Shown here piece by piece: positions 42,801 to 55,500 of a stretch of 64,000 bases of DNA (position 1 is its first letter; each line of letters begins with the position of its first letter). Source of the stretch: Limnomonas spitsbergensis (lineage: Eukaryota; Chlorophyta; Chlorophyceae; Chlamydomonadales); the NCBI GenBank assembly GCA_037349105.1, contig JAYJMM010000071.1, forward strand, positions 868,001-932,000, read 5' to 3'. The notes below the pieces were generated by a model. That model saw only the letters and a list, made by a program, of their open reading frames with translations, was not told the origin of the DNA and did not search any database. Position numbers and translations under genes: made by a program.

Positions 42801-42965
42801 ACCACTGCACCCACTGGCATGTACTGCCTGTGCACAGCAGCACCACTGCACCCACTGGCATGCACTGCATGTGTGCTACAGTACCGCAGCACACACTGAC
42901 ATGCAACACATACACGGTGATGCATCGCCGTACCCACTGGCATACACTGCCAGCTTGGTCCTGTA
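39880..42965. repeat. 41-bp satellite-like array, about 75 units
   Basis: Consensus unit contains GGCATGTACTGCCTGTGYGC, AGCARCACCACTGCACCCAC and T. Because 41 is not a multiple of three, the translated repeat cycles through all frames, and nearly all six stay open for hundreds of codons. A variant block (GCTACAGTACCGCAGCACAC, then a TGATGCATYGCCGTACC segment) recurs at about 40740, 40950, 41110, 41275, 42665 and 42875, giving higher-order structure. Not a gene. Confidence 0.95.
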
Positions 42966-43239
42966 CCTCCGCACCCACTGGTATACAGTCATGCCATCAC
43001 TGCTGTAGCGCTGCACCCACTAGTATGCAGTTTATGCCAACACTTCTGCGATACCGCACCCACCAGCATGCACTACATGTATGCTGAAGCATGAATGCAC
43101 TCACAGCCATGCACCGCCTGTATGCTGAAGCATGGCCGCACTCATTGGCATGCACTGCCCCTTCGCTGCAGTACAACAGCATCCCCACTACCATGAATGG
43201 CATGTGCAATGGAAGCCAACGAGTGACAATACCAGTTCA

Positions 43240-43920
43240 TGTGCCTTGTGTTCTGAGTTCCGTGAATGGATACCGGTAGTGGTTTACGGATGCTTAGGAC
43301 AGAAGCTTCAGCCCAACAGCCATTGATAACACAACAGTGAAGGCACTGAACATTGGAAGCCAATCAGTCCCGCGGCCACTTTATCTGCCTTGCCTTGAGT
43401 TACGTGTATGGATACTGGTAATGGTCCATCGATGCTTAGGATGGGAGCTTAAGCTTAACAGCCATTGACAACGCAACAACTGTGAAGATGCACACTGGAA
43501 GCAAATCAGTCCGCATCTACTTAATCTGCTTAGTGTTATGAGTTACGCGAATGGATATTGGCAGTGGTCCATGACTGCTTAGCATAGGGGCTTCAGCCCA
43601 AGAGCCATTGATTGATAACACATCAGTGATGGCGATGCACATTGGAGGCCAAGCAGTCATGCAACCACTTCATCTACCTTATGTTATGAGATCCAGGAAT
43701 GGATACCAGTAGTGGTCTAGTGATGCACCTGTTAGATTTTTTGTGCCAAGCTGACATTCATAACACAATAGTGATGGCACGACATACTGGAAGCCAATTA
43801 GCCCCGCAACAACTTAATCTTGCTTGTGTTATGCAGTCCGGGAACTACCGTATGTATACCAGTAGTGGTCATTGGGAGCGAAACAGCCCCACAACTCCTG
43901 CTCAGACGTCTAGCAAACTG
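43240..43920. repeat. About 125-bp tandem repeat, five units
   Basis: Units share GAATGGATACCAGTAGTGG, GATGCTTAGGA, CAGCCATTGATAACACAACA and GGAAGCCAATCAG. Diverged, non-coding. Confidence 0.75.
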
Positions 43921-45345
43921 GAACTGCAGTTCTAACATATGTCAACAAAGGCATAGCATTGGTTTTCTGAAGGAATTTGGACATCTGCAAGTTGGCCTCA
44001 GCCACAGCGGCACCCTGAAAGCTGGGCCAAGAGGGCCATTGAGAGCAAAAGAGCCCCAAAACACCTCCTCAGAATGAAACCAAACTGGAACAGCAGTCCT
44101 TAAATATTTCAACAAAGACATAGCATTACTTTATGGAGGAATTTGGACATCTGCAAGTTGGCCTCAGCCACCACGGCGCCCTCAAAGCGGGGGGGCCGAG
44201 AGGACCATTGAGAGCGAACAGACCCAAAACACCTTCTCGTAATTCTTCCGAACTGGAACAGCACTCCTGATATATGTCAACAAAGGCATAGCATTGGTGT
44301 TCTGGAGGAATTTGGACATTTGCAAGTTGGCTTCAGCCACCGCAGCGCCCTGAAAGCGGGGGCCCAGAGGACCATTGAGAGCAAAAAGCCCCCCAAACAC
44401 CTCATAATTCTTCCGAACTGGAACAGCAAGCCTGAAATATTTCAACAAGGGCATAGCATTGGTGTTCTGGAGGAATTTTGACACCTGAAAATTGGCCTCA
44501 GCCACTGCGGCGCCCTCAAAGCGGGGGGCCAAGAGGGCCATTGAGAGCGAAAAAGCCCCGGAACAACTTCTCAAAATTCAACCAATCTGGAACAGCACTC
44601 CTGATGTATATCAACAAAGGAATCGCATTGGTGCCCTGGAGGAGTTAGGACACCTGCAAGTTGGCCTAAGCCTCCGCGGCGCTCTGAAAGCGGGGCGAGG
44701 GGGGCCATCGAGAGCGAAAAAGCCCCCAGACAACATCTCAGAATTCAACCAAACTGGAACAGCACTCCTGATATATGTCAACAAAGGCATCGCATTGGTG
44801 TTCTGGAGGAATACGGACACCTGCAAGTTGGTCTCAGCCACCGTGGCGCCCTCAAAGCGGTGCCGACAGGGCCATTGAGAGCGAAAACCCCCCAAAACGC
44901 CTTCTCAAAAATCAACCATACTGGATCAGCAGTCCTAAAATATGTCAAGAAAGGCATAGCATTAGTTTCTGGAGGAATTTGGATACCAGCAAGTAGGCCT
45001 CAGCTACCGTGGCAGTGTGGCACCCTTAAAGCAGGGGCCGAGAGGGCCATTGAGAGCAAAACGGCATACCCAAAACACCTCCTCAGAATTTAACCAAACT
45101 GGAACAGCAGTCCTAATGTCTGTCAACTATGTCTGCCAGTGGTTTTCCTAAGTAATTAGGACACCAATAAGTAGGCTGCAGCTACCAGTGCAGCCTGTAA
45201 AGGAGGGCCGAGGGGGCCATTGAGAGCCAAACGGTCCCTTACTACATTCTCAGAATTGAACAAAACTGGACACGCAATCTTGAACTGTGTCAACGAAGTC
45301 ACAGGTGTCTGAGGGAATAAAGACACCTGAGAGTTGGCCTCAGCT
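43920..45345. repeat. About 160-bp tandem repeat, nine units
   Basis: Units share CTGGAACAGCA, TATGTCAACAAAGGCATAGC, GGAGGAATTTGGACA, CTGCAAGTTGGCCTCAGCCA and GGCCATTGAGAGC. Three of the nine keep a frame reading YVNKGIALVFWRN, but frames break between units. Confidence 0.85.
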
Positions 45346-45960
45346 ACACATGCAGCCACCGGCAAGGCGTTGCACATACGGGAGGGCACAATGCATGAGG
45401 ACGTGGTGCTGCAATGACTGTCAGGGCGGGCACAGTGCGGAAGGGTGGGGAGCTGCGACCAATGTCAGGGCGAAACACATACGTGCGGTCGTTGCGCATG
45501 AGGGCTGGGAGCTGCCACCCACAGCAGGGAGCTGCAGGGCGATGCAATTAATGACACGGCGCTCGACATACGGGGGACATTGAGCATCAGGGCAGTGCGC
45601 AGCAACGACAAGCACGGTGCACAAACAGGCAAGCGCCACACATACAAGCGGGTTGCAGAGGATGCGGGTGGGCACTACGATAACCACCGGCAGGGACTTA
45701 GGTAGCTGTGCATGGGAGCGGATTACAGAGCATGCGGGTGGAACACTACAACCAGAGCATGGCGTTGCATACGGGGCAGGCGCTTTGCATGCAAGTTGGG
45801 CAGTACAGCCAATTCCAGGGCGTTGCGCCCTCGGGCGCCCGGCGGGCGTTGCGCCCGAGGGCGCAACGCCCGCCGGGCGCTATGCATAAGGGTAAGGCGT
45901 TGTGCATGCAGGTGGCGCTCTGCAGCCTGGTGAGGTGTTGTGTATGCGGCAAGATGTCAG
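45345..45960. repeat. Degenerate GC-rich repeats with a palindrome
   Basis: Loose repeats of GGGCGTTGCRCA, CATACGGGGCA and GCATGCAGGTGG. The block ends at about 45960 and contains the perfect palindrome at 45835-45880. Confidence 0.6.
45835..45880. repeat. 46-bp near-perfect palindrome
   Basis: 45835-45856 is the exact reverse complement of 45859-45880, with only GA between. Almost pure G+C. An alternative hairpin can form using CGTTGCGCCCTCGGGCGC just upstream with 45851-45870. Confidence 0.9.
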
Positions 45961-46144
45961 TCAACATTGAATCATACGAATGTTGCATCAACTTGGTTTT
46001 AGTTGCAGCGTAAATCGAAGTGACAGTTCCCTCTCTGGTTCCCTCAAGGAATCCTCAGGTACGGAATCAGGTACGGAATTGCCTAATATTTGCGGAATGG
46101 TTTGAGGTGCTTATATTTAATAAATATAAAAGGCTGGCATATAT

Positions 46145-46300
46145 ATGGCATCGATCCGAATGCAGGCTGCGCGAAGCGCAACAATTCTTGGGCTGACTGT
46201 CCTATACCCTAAGCGTATGACGTTGGGCGATCTCTAATGTGGTTGAAAGAAATCTGGTATACGTACGGTATTAGAGTTTGTGTGACAGACTTATCTGGGA
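46145..46300. repeat. Right arm of the 8-kb-spaced inverted repeat
   Basis: Uninterrupted reverse complement of the arm at 37855-38790. Contains CATACGTTGGGC-type order without the 756-bp insert, thus acting as the empty site. Confidence 0.8.
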
Positions 46301-46447
46301 AACACGACCTAAGTGAGAGGATTCACGGAGCCTTCAATTCACCAATCACCACTCAAGGCCCTGTGACCTGCCAGAATACTGTACCGATACTTTCCGACCG
46401 TGTCACACACAGAGAAGTAGTCCAATGCCTCCCCTTGCCACATCGAG

Positions 46448-47312
46448 ATGGAATCGCTGGTGGACGAGCGCATTGCCGGTACGTGTCGAAGGAATCGGTA
46501 GGATGACTTCACAGTATACTTATTGACTGGACTTCATGTCGAGACATCAGAGCTCCCTGTCAGAAATTCCAGCAGGAAATTCAGTTCAACAACAATGACT
46601 GCAGGGTTGCTTTACCAGCAGCTGCGACCCGTCAGCTGTCGACACCTTGGACAGCAACGTCTTTCTAGCAACAGAGGAACTGCAAGGGCAAGCTGATGCG
46701 CAAGCTGCAAAGCCCATCGAACCAGCTGCCACCCCAATGCTCGGAGACTCGGCGTATCTCAGTTTTGTTCCGGAAGCCAAGGTAGGCGGGGAAGATGACA
46801 AGTACTTAACACAAATATTCTGGTGCCGATGAGGAAAGGAATCAAAGCTACGCACCACAGGGAACCTCGGCCTGTTTAATTAAACAGTAGTGCGATAGTG
46901 TGGAAGGGATCTGCGCCATTGAGATGCGTGCACGTGTTTGCGTTCCAGTTTGCGTTCCATCATAACGATCTCAATGCACCGATCTCAATGCACGGAATAT
47001 TCTGAATCTTCACGCCTGAGCGTTGTTTCTCGACCAAAAGGTTGTCCCAGATAACTCAACACATTGTTACATACTTTGCCATCCTACGTGGCCATGCCAC
47101 TTCGATGACAGGCATGTTAAGCCCCATGCATGCTGCAAGTGTAGGCACACAAAATGGCAGCAACAGATGAACGCGCCAAATCCCGCTGGACCGCTCTGCC
47201 TCCTATCAACCGTAAGCCTAATCTCGAGAGAAAGTCGAGCAGCTTGGACCTGTTTGACTACTTCTTTCCAGAAGGGACCAGTGCCAACGGCGACTTCATG
47301 GACAGCTATTGA
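46448..47312 (+). CDS. Small three-exon gene, function unknown
   Basis: Exons 46448-46478, 46636-46781 and 47145-47312, all phases matching, encode 114 residues. The start is ATG with MESLVDERIA and a gtacgt donor. Exon 2 after CCGTCAG reads VDTLDSNVFLATEELQGQAD and ends SFVPEAK before gtaggc. Exon 3 after GTGTAG reads AHKMAATDERAKSRWTALPP, INRKPNLERKSSSLDLFDYF, FPEGTSANGDFMDSY and stop. It is a compact soluble protein with an acidic first half and a basic then aromatic-acidic C-terminus. No known domain recognised. Each exon alone is too short to stand out; the case rests on codon phase and protein-like composition. The exon 3 acceptor is the weakest point. Confidence 0.55.
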
Positions 47313-49560
47313 TGGCGATACGCTGCCCTACATCCTCGCATGACCAGATCTCATGCTTCTTGATGCGCGCAGCCGATGCCGCCTGACAAGAGAAGTAACA
47401 AAAGCCCCAATCGCCCTTCCAGTGCCAATGTCACTTTCCATCCAAGACGTCTATGTGCAACGATCTCGTGGCCTGCTTTAGATCCAGGAGGAACTGGAAT
47501 CTGTGTAGCTTCACACCTAGTTGAGATCCACCTAGTTGAGATCCGGGATACAGTTGAGATCACGGAGATAAGAGCCCAGGGTTCATGGCGTCTACATTCT
47601 ACAGTCAATGACATTCCTATAGCCTGGCATGTCAGCCAGCCGCAAAGCAAGCAACGCTGATTATCGAGGAGAGGGAGGAGAGCAGAAGTGCAGCAACCAC
47701 CATGTCATGACCGAACCAGTCAGGTCCTAAGCTGCAAAAGCATCCTGCCAAAAGTGAGCAGTTTGAATTAGATTACGCCGTGCCGGTACTGCATAGCCAT
47801 ACTCTTGTCTTGGAGGTGGCCTTATATGATTGCAACCGAGTTGCATATGCAGGCGTCGTACGACGGTACTCTCATACGATTGGAGGATACTACCTATCTG
47901 GCGCATTTTTCATCGTGCCTTGTGTCTGGTTTCGGTGCCTATGAACGATTTATGGAGTGATGGTTGCCCCCTGAATACCTCTTGCCCGTCCGTCTCGCGT
48001 GGCCTGGGCAGCACTGATTTATATCGCCATACCCTAATTATTTGATGAGATGATCGGGCGGGACGGAGTTAGTCATGCTCTGTATCCCTTGGGCCCTTGG
48101 AAAGTACCCCGGGCCATTTTTGTTTTCATTCTGTGTATGGTAAATTGTCATGTCATTGAGAAGTACCTTACGAATGATCTTAAGATATATTTACCATGGG
48201 GAGTATTATTTTGGTCTTGTACCGAAGCGCCCCCTGGTACTGTAGATGAGCTGTTCCTGCCCATTTTCAGTAATTTTCTTTGGGGCGTAAAGAAGCATTC
48301 TAATTTATACCGGTATTGTTACTTACCGATCATCACCGGCAGTTTTCAGTCGAAAATCGAGAGTTTATCGATGTTATTCGGGCCGCATTATATGAAATAG
48401 GGAGGGCGTTGAAAACAACGGTAAGACACTACTGGTATTTCGTGTATGTTTATTTGACTGAAAAAATTGACGGAAGAAGTTAAATCAAAGGAGGCTGAAT
48501 GCCTTGCTCAAACATACCCTCGACTAGAATGCTGGGAGAATACCAGGTTTCTGTAACAAAATGCTATTTTCCATGAAAGGGGAATAATAGTTGATGGGTC
48601 AAATACGCAAGGCAGAGCCGGTAGGCAGATTAGACCCCAGCAAATAACTGGGAAGCTGAGCGGGGTGAGTGGTGAACTACAGCCTCTGGGGAAGATTGTG
48701 TTGCAGTTTAGGAAAACTGCTGAGTAGGTGGGGTGAAAGAAATAGCTTCCCGTGATAAGCATCGAGCAGCCTGCCCACATGATGACCGTCTAAGGGAAGG
48801 AGGGGCAGAGCCCCAACACCGCCCCACGTTTTCCTTCTCTCTTCGATGTGGATGGTTCACTATATCGGGGCTGGAGGACCCATCTTTTCCACGGGTCGGA
48901 GCCCTGCCCAACAGGTTGAGGGTTGAAACCCTAAACCCTAAACTAAGGGTTGACCCTTAACCCTCTGGGCTGTGGATGATTGACTTCATCGGGGATGGCA
49001 AATCCAACTCTTCAACGGCTTGGAGCCCAGACCAACGCCCCCCTCCCAGACTCCCACGTTCCAACGTTGTTTCCTCGGGTGTACCGTGTAAGACACAAGC
49101 CCCCTGCTCCCTGTTGGCGCCCAAGAAACGCAAGACGACGTAGGTAGCTGTTCAGCACGTGAAATCCGGAGCCCCATCATGAGAAATCACTTCCCCTCCC
49201 CTTCAGGTCATGTGATTTTTTACAATCTAGCAGAGCATCGCATTTGATACACGAAACAAGTTCCCCTAAACTGTAACAAGCACTAAATACGCTAGGACAG
49301 CAAGCGAAAACCAGTGACTCCCTTGGGCAAGCAACCACCGCTCATCCACCGAGCAGTAGCGTGGGAATGAATCCAATCTGAGCTGCAGTCTGAGCCCACC
49401 ACCTTAGTAGGGGAGGCGCAAACTCGCAGGAGATGCACTCACCCCTTCCACACTGAAACCACACAAACACATTATTCACGTTTGGTAACAGCACACCGGT
49501 TCAAGTTTTTAAATAGGGAACGGGTAACCAAATCCAACTGCATGACGCCAAACCTCGCCT
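47313..49560. other. Intergenic region 3' of THOC2
   Basis: An ATG frame at 47376-47660 (start MPPDKRSNKSPNRPSSANVT) includes a short DNA repeat CACCTAGTTGAGATC and is undecided. CCCTAAA-like tracts lie at 48925-48962. Two similar segments with GGAGGACCCATCTTTTCCAC / CAAATCCAACTCTTCAACGG lie at about 48840-48920 and 48965-49030. No gene assigned. Confidence 0.4.
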
Positions 49561-52500
49561 CTACCCGCGGCTCCCCAATCTGTTGATCCGCCCGGTCCTC
49601 CCGCCGTGAGCGCCTGCCTCCGGCTCGCTTTCCGCAGGGCCGCTCGCGCCCGTGTGCCTGCCGCTACCTCCAGCCGAGGAGCCGCCGTGAATCCGCGACC
49701 GGAGATCCTCGTGGGGCGGTGCCGCCGCCGCTGCCGCCGCCGCCGCCTCGGAAGCAGGGGCGTCACTGCCGCCGCCGCGACGCTTTTTGCTTGAGGACAC
49801 CTCAGGCGTCCCGTCATGCGGCTCCCTGCTCCTGCCGGCCACCTCCCTCCCTCCCCCCGGGCGATCCCGGGCGGCGTCACCGCCCCTGGCCCCGCCCGCC
49901 GGCTGATCGCGGTCTGCCGCCTGCCGGCCCTGCTCGCGCTCAAGCCCGGCTGCCGGTCCGCCCCGAGGCTGGTACTGCTGCTGGGCGTCGCGGCCCCGCT
50001 CCTTGGACCTCGCCTTGCGGCCGTCTTCACCTCCCCGTTCCCCACGGGACGGCAGCTGCCCGGAAGCTGCTGCTGCTGTGGCGGCCACAGGTAGAGAGCC
50101 GCCTCCGGCCTTGCTGCTGTCGAGGCTGCTGATATTTCGGTCGTGTGGGACAGCGGGGCGCTTCTCAGCGCGCTCCTATTGGCAGGCGAGGGGCAGGGGG
50201 GCACAGCGGATGACAGGGTGCATGTGTTTGAGGGTGTAGGATTTCATGATGGGGACTCGGTGATCCCTGAGCAGCGTGTACGTGTTTTGAGTACAGAGGG
50301 TGGCAGGTGAGGGTTGCTGGTGGGGGTGGCAGGTTGAGAGTGAAGGACGTGGAGAGGTGAGGTTCGCAGATCATGGGAGGGGTGTTCTGTGGGCAGGCCT
50401 TGCCAGTGCAGCATGAGATTATCTATTCCGCACACAAACTACAACACAAGGTCCCAGAAACCCAGCTTCACACCCAGCTTCACACCCCGCTTCACACCTG
50501 GCTCGGCTTCTCCCTATCGCGCCCTTCACCGCCCGCGGCAGCCGCCGCTTCGTCAGCAGAAGGTGCAGCCGCCTTGTCCTCGCGCCTCTCAGTCCGCGAG
50601 CGCTTCTCCTTCCCCTCTGCCCGAAGGTCAGCAGCGGGCGCCGCAGCTGCCAGCGTCGGAGCAACGGCGCTCTCCTTGTCCCGAGAGGGTTGCGAATCCT
50701 TGGCGTTGCTGACCTCACGCTCCGCAGACGCGCGGTCCCTGCCATGAGCCACACCGCTGTCCCTCTCCCGCTCCGGGGCGCGGTCCGAGGCGCGCTCTGT
50801 AGCTAGACGTTCCTTGGCTTCTGCCGCTGCTGCTGTTGTATTTTCCGCGGGACAGTCCCTGACCGCTGCTGCTGCTGCGGTGGCAGGACGATCCTTGGAC
50901 CCTGCCGCTGCCCCTGCCCCTGCTGCCGCTGCTGCTGTGGGACGATCCTTGGCCCCTGCCGCTGCCGCTGCCGCTGCCCCTGCTGCGGCGGCAGGACGCT
51001 CCTTGGCCCCTGCTGCTGCCGCTGAACCTGTTACTGCTGCCGCTGCTGCTGCTGCGGCAGGCGCGGCCCCGCCTTCCTCACCGTGTCGGGGCCGCTTGAC
51101 GGCAGGGGCGGGGACAGGGATCGCCTCGCGCTTGGATGCGGCGGGGCGGTGGCTGGCTTCGTCCACATCCTTAGCAGCAGCCTTAGCAGCCGAGGGGCCT
51201 GAGCCGACCCCGGCTCCGCCACCTGAAACCAATACGAGGGGCAACGGGAAAAAGCGGGAGGACAGTGTTCAAGTCAGTGCTCTGTGCAATCGAGCCACAA
51301 TTCAGAAACCGTTTACCTAATTACGGTCCCTTCCTGGTAATAGAAGCGCCTAAGAGTAATTTACTGATTTGTTGCCTTGAAATGAAGGTGGCTGAAGCTC
51401 AGCTACCGGTACGCAATTCATCTACCATAAGGACCATAATTGGCACAGCACTGGTTCCAGTACAGTGCAAGGGATGAGGTCAGCAGTTCAGCATCCCCCC
51501 CCTCCGCGGCATCGCCGCGTTGCTAGCGCGTTCATCCTTTATTCACACATTGGGCACCAATCAATTAATTGCTGAAACGAAAACAAAACTGGAGGTCAGG
51601 GTTTCAATTTTTAACCCATGCGCCTGGAGGGCCCTGAATTTAGAAACGCCCATAGCTCAGTTGGCATAGTGACTTCCGCTGTCGCTGCAGCTTCAGCTAC
51701 TACTGTTGCTTCTGCTGTTGCTAATGCAGCTGTTGCTCTTGCTGTTGCTCACGCTGTTAACAATGCTGCTTCTGCTTCTGCTGTTGCTGCTCCTCTGTTG
51801 CTGCCCCTGTTGTTGCTTCTGCTGTTGCTACTGTTGCTGCCTCTGTACTTGCCGCTGCTGTTGCTACATCACACACCTGGGGCACTCGGCATGAAGGTCT
51901 TGGCCTCAGGTCGGAGATGGGAGGCTGCAGTGGAGGCTGACGGCAATGCCGCAGGTGCGGTCCTCACGCTGCCGGCAGAGCCAGTGTCTGCAAGGGACGG
52001 GTGAGGGGAGTAACGGGTGAGGGGAGAGGTAGGGGAGGGTTAAGGGGAGGGACAGGTGAGGGGAGGGACGGGTGAGGGGAGGGGCGGGTGAGGGGAGAAG
52101 TAGGGGAGGGTTGAGGGGAGGTACAGGTGACGGGAGGGACGGGTGAGGGGAGGGACGGGTGAGGGGAGAGGTAGGGGAGGGTTGAGGGGAGGGACAGGTG
52201 AGGGGAGTAACGGGTGAGGGGAGAAGTAGGGGAGGGTTGAGGGGAGGGACAGGTGACGGGAGGGACGGGTGAGGGGAGAGGTAGGGGAGGGTTGAGGGGA
52301 GGGACGGGTGAGGGGAGGGACGGGTGAGGGGAGAGGCGGGTGAGGGGAGGGGCAGGGGAGGGATCAGGGGGGGGGCGGGTGAGGGGAGAGGTAGGGGAGG
52401 GTTGAGGGGAGGTACACAGAGGGGCAGGGCAGGGGAGTGTTGAGGGAAGGGGCGGATGCGGGGAGATGCAGGTAAGGGTACGGGGTAGGGACAAGACAGG

Positions 52501-55500
52501 GGCAGGGAAGGGGCGGATGAGGGAAGAGGCAGGTAAAGGTTGTGGGGAGGGACAAGGGAGGGGCAGGGCTGGGCAATGGGGAGGGTAAGGTTAGGGACAA
52601 GTGGGAGACGGGGCCAGTGAGGGGAGAGGTAGGCGAGGGTAGGGGAAGGTCAGGGGCAAGGCAAGGGCAGGAGAGGAGATGGAGAGGGGGAGGAAACATG
52701 GGAAAAGAAGAGTTGGGCCTGGAAGTCTCATACGTCTTCTTGAGACCTCAAAAGACTAGACACGTGCCAAACCCGGAATCCTCCCCCCTCTCCCGCCCCA
52801 ACCCTTAACAAAAACAACTCCCCCCTTCCCTTCATGCCCGGCAAGACGCGCAGCTGCCGCCTTGACAAGTTGTGTTGGGACTTCCCCTTTTTGCTCGGCT
52901 CGATACGCAAACACCACACGACAGCATGAGCTGGGACCTCCAGCAGTCCCCATCGCACACAGCAGCTGGCCTAATTCCTTCCATTGACTTAAATACTCAT
53001 CTGATTTCCAGACACACAAACTCACACCATTGGACGCAAAACCTGCAGCCAGCCGGGCGGGCCACCTACCCAGCGCTGGGCACCTTAACCCCCTGGCACA
53101 CACACACCTTTGGACGCAGAATCTGCAGCCAGCCGGGCGGGCCACCTACCCAGCGCTGGGCACCTTAACCCCCTGGCACACACACACCTTTGGACGCAGA
53201 ATCTGCAGCCAGCCGGGGGGCCACCTACCCAGCGCTGGGCACCTTAACCCCCTGGCACACACAAACCTTTGGACGCAGAATCTGCAGCCAGCCGGGCAGG
53301 CCACCTACCCAGCGCTGGGCACCTTAACCCCCTGGCACACACACGCCTTTGGACGCAGAATCTGCAGCCGACCGGGTGCCCCCCCCCCCACCATACCCCA
53401 GAGCAAGGCACCTTACCCCCCCCAGACATACACACCTTTGGACACAAAATATGCAGTCGGGCGGGCACCTAAGACCACATTTACATTTACACACCTTGGG
53501 ACGAGGGATTTGCAGCGGACCAGGCGCCCCCTCCTCCCCCCCCAGAGCTGGGCAACCAAGACCCCCAGGCACACACACACACCTTTGGATGTGGAATATG
53601 CAGCCGAGCGGGCACCCAAGTCCGCATTTACACACCATGGGACGCAGAATCTGCAGCCAGACGGGCAGAACCCCCCAGAGCTGGGCACCTTAGTCCCCCA
53701 GGCAAATGCAACCGGGCGCCCCCTCCCCCCCAAGAGCTGGGCACCTCAGTCCCCCGGGCACACACACACACCTTTGGACGCGGAATCTGCAGCCGGGCGG
53801 GCGGACCCTCCTGTGCTGTTCCCTGGTCGGGCCTTCACTCCGCCCAGCTTTTGCTTCTGCCCACCCCAGTCCTGCAGGGAGGAGAGATAGTTGCTAGACT
53901 TGTCACACTTGTATGAATCAAGGGTGAGATGAATTCCGTGACAAGGGAAGAAAAGGTTTCGGGGGAGGACAAGGTGAGGAAGGGGGGGGACAAGGAGAGG
54001 AAGGAGGAGGACAAGGAGAGGAAGGGGAGGGACAAGGAGAGGAAGGGGGAGGACAAGGAGAGGAAGGGGGGGGACAAGGAGAGGAAGGGGGAGGACAAGG
54101 AGAGGAAGGGGGGGGACAAGGAGAGGAAGGGGGAGGACAAGGAGAGGAAGGGGGAGGACAAGGAGAGGAAGGAGGAGGACAAGGAGAGGAAGGGGGGGGA
54201 CAAGGAGAGGAAGGGGGAGGACAAGGAGAGGAAGGGGGGGGGGGACAAGGAGAGGAAGGGGGAGGGCAAGGAGAGGAGGGGGGATGACAAGGAGAGGAAG
54301 ATGGAGGACAAGGAGAGGAAGGAGTAGGACAAGGAGAGGAAGGGGGAGGACAAGGAGAGGAAGGGGGAGGACAAGGAGAGGAAGGGGTAGGACAAGGAGA
54401 GGAAGGGGGGGGACAAGGAGAGGAAGGAGTAGGACAAGGAGAGGAAGGGGGGGGACAAGGAGAGGAAGGGGGGGGACAAGGAGAGGAAGGGGGAGGACAA
54501 GGAGAGGAAGGGGGGGGACAAGGAGAGGAAGGGGGAGGACAAGGAGAGGAAGGGGGGGGGGGGACAAGGAGAGGAAGGGGGAAGGCAAGGAGAGGAAGGG
54601 GGATGACAAGGAGAGGAAGGGGAGGACAAGGAGAGGAAGGGGGAGGACAAGGAGAGGAAGGGGGAGGGCAAGGAGAGGAAGGGGGAGGACAAGGAGAGGA
54701 AGGGGGAGGACAAGGAGAGGAAGGGGGAGGACAAGGAGAGGAAGGAGGAGGACAAGGAGAGGAAGGGCCTGTCACTCACTACCCTGGGCCTGCCACTCCC
54801 TATCATGGGCCTGCCACTCCCTATCATGGGCCTGCCACTCACTATCCTGGGCCTGCCACTCACTACCCTGGGCCTGCCACTCACTACCCTGGGCCTGCAA
54901 CTCACTACCCCGGGCCTGTCACTCACTACCCCGGGCCTGTCACTCACTACCCTGGGCCTGCAACTCACTACCCTGGGCCTGCCACTCACTACCCTGGGCC
55001 TGTCACTCACTATCATGGGCCTGCCACTCACTACCATGGGCCTGCAACTCACTACCATGGGCCTGCCACTCACTACCCTGGGCCTGCCACTCACTACCCT
55101 GGGCCTGTCACTCACTACCCTGGGCCTGCCACTCACTGTCCTGGGCCTGCAACTCACTACCTTGGGCCTGCAACTCACTACCCTGGGCCTGCCACTCACT
55201 ACCCTGGGCATGCCACTCACTACCCTGGGCCTGCCACTCACTACCCTGGGACTGCAACTCACTACCCTGGTCATGCCAGTCACTACCCTGGGCCTGCAAC
55301 TCACTACCCTGGGCCTGCAACTCACTACCCTGGGCCTGTCACTCACTACCCTGGGCCTGCAACTCACTACCCTGGGCCTGCAACTCACTACCCTGGGCCT
55401 GCCACTCACTGTCCTGGGCCTGCAACTCACTACCTTGGGCCTGCAACTCACTACCCTGGGCCTGCCACTCACTACCCTGGTCATGCCAGTCACTACCCTG

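Noticed and set aside
39820..43008. Many Cys/His-rich open frames up to 401 codons on both strands
   Set aside because: All come from the 41-bp satellite; every frame is open and the protein cycles through the three phases.
48050..48400. 116-codon plus frame near 48.2 kb
   Set aside because: AT-rich, no recognised motif, no splice partners; likely chance.
49719..51320. Plus-strand Pro/Ala-rich frames opposite the last THOC2 exons
   Set aside because: High-GC shadow frames; the minus strand has matching splice phases and the expected Lys/Arg/Glu tail.
52728..53145. Possible THOC2 exon near 52.8-52.95 kb (QHNLSRRQLRVLPGMK or PTQLVKAAAARLAG)
   Set aside because: Exon f ends in phase 1 and exon g begins with exactly the two bases needed, so no exon is required between them.
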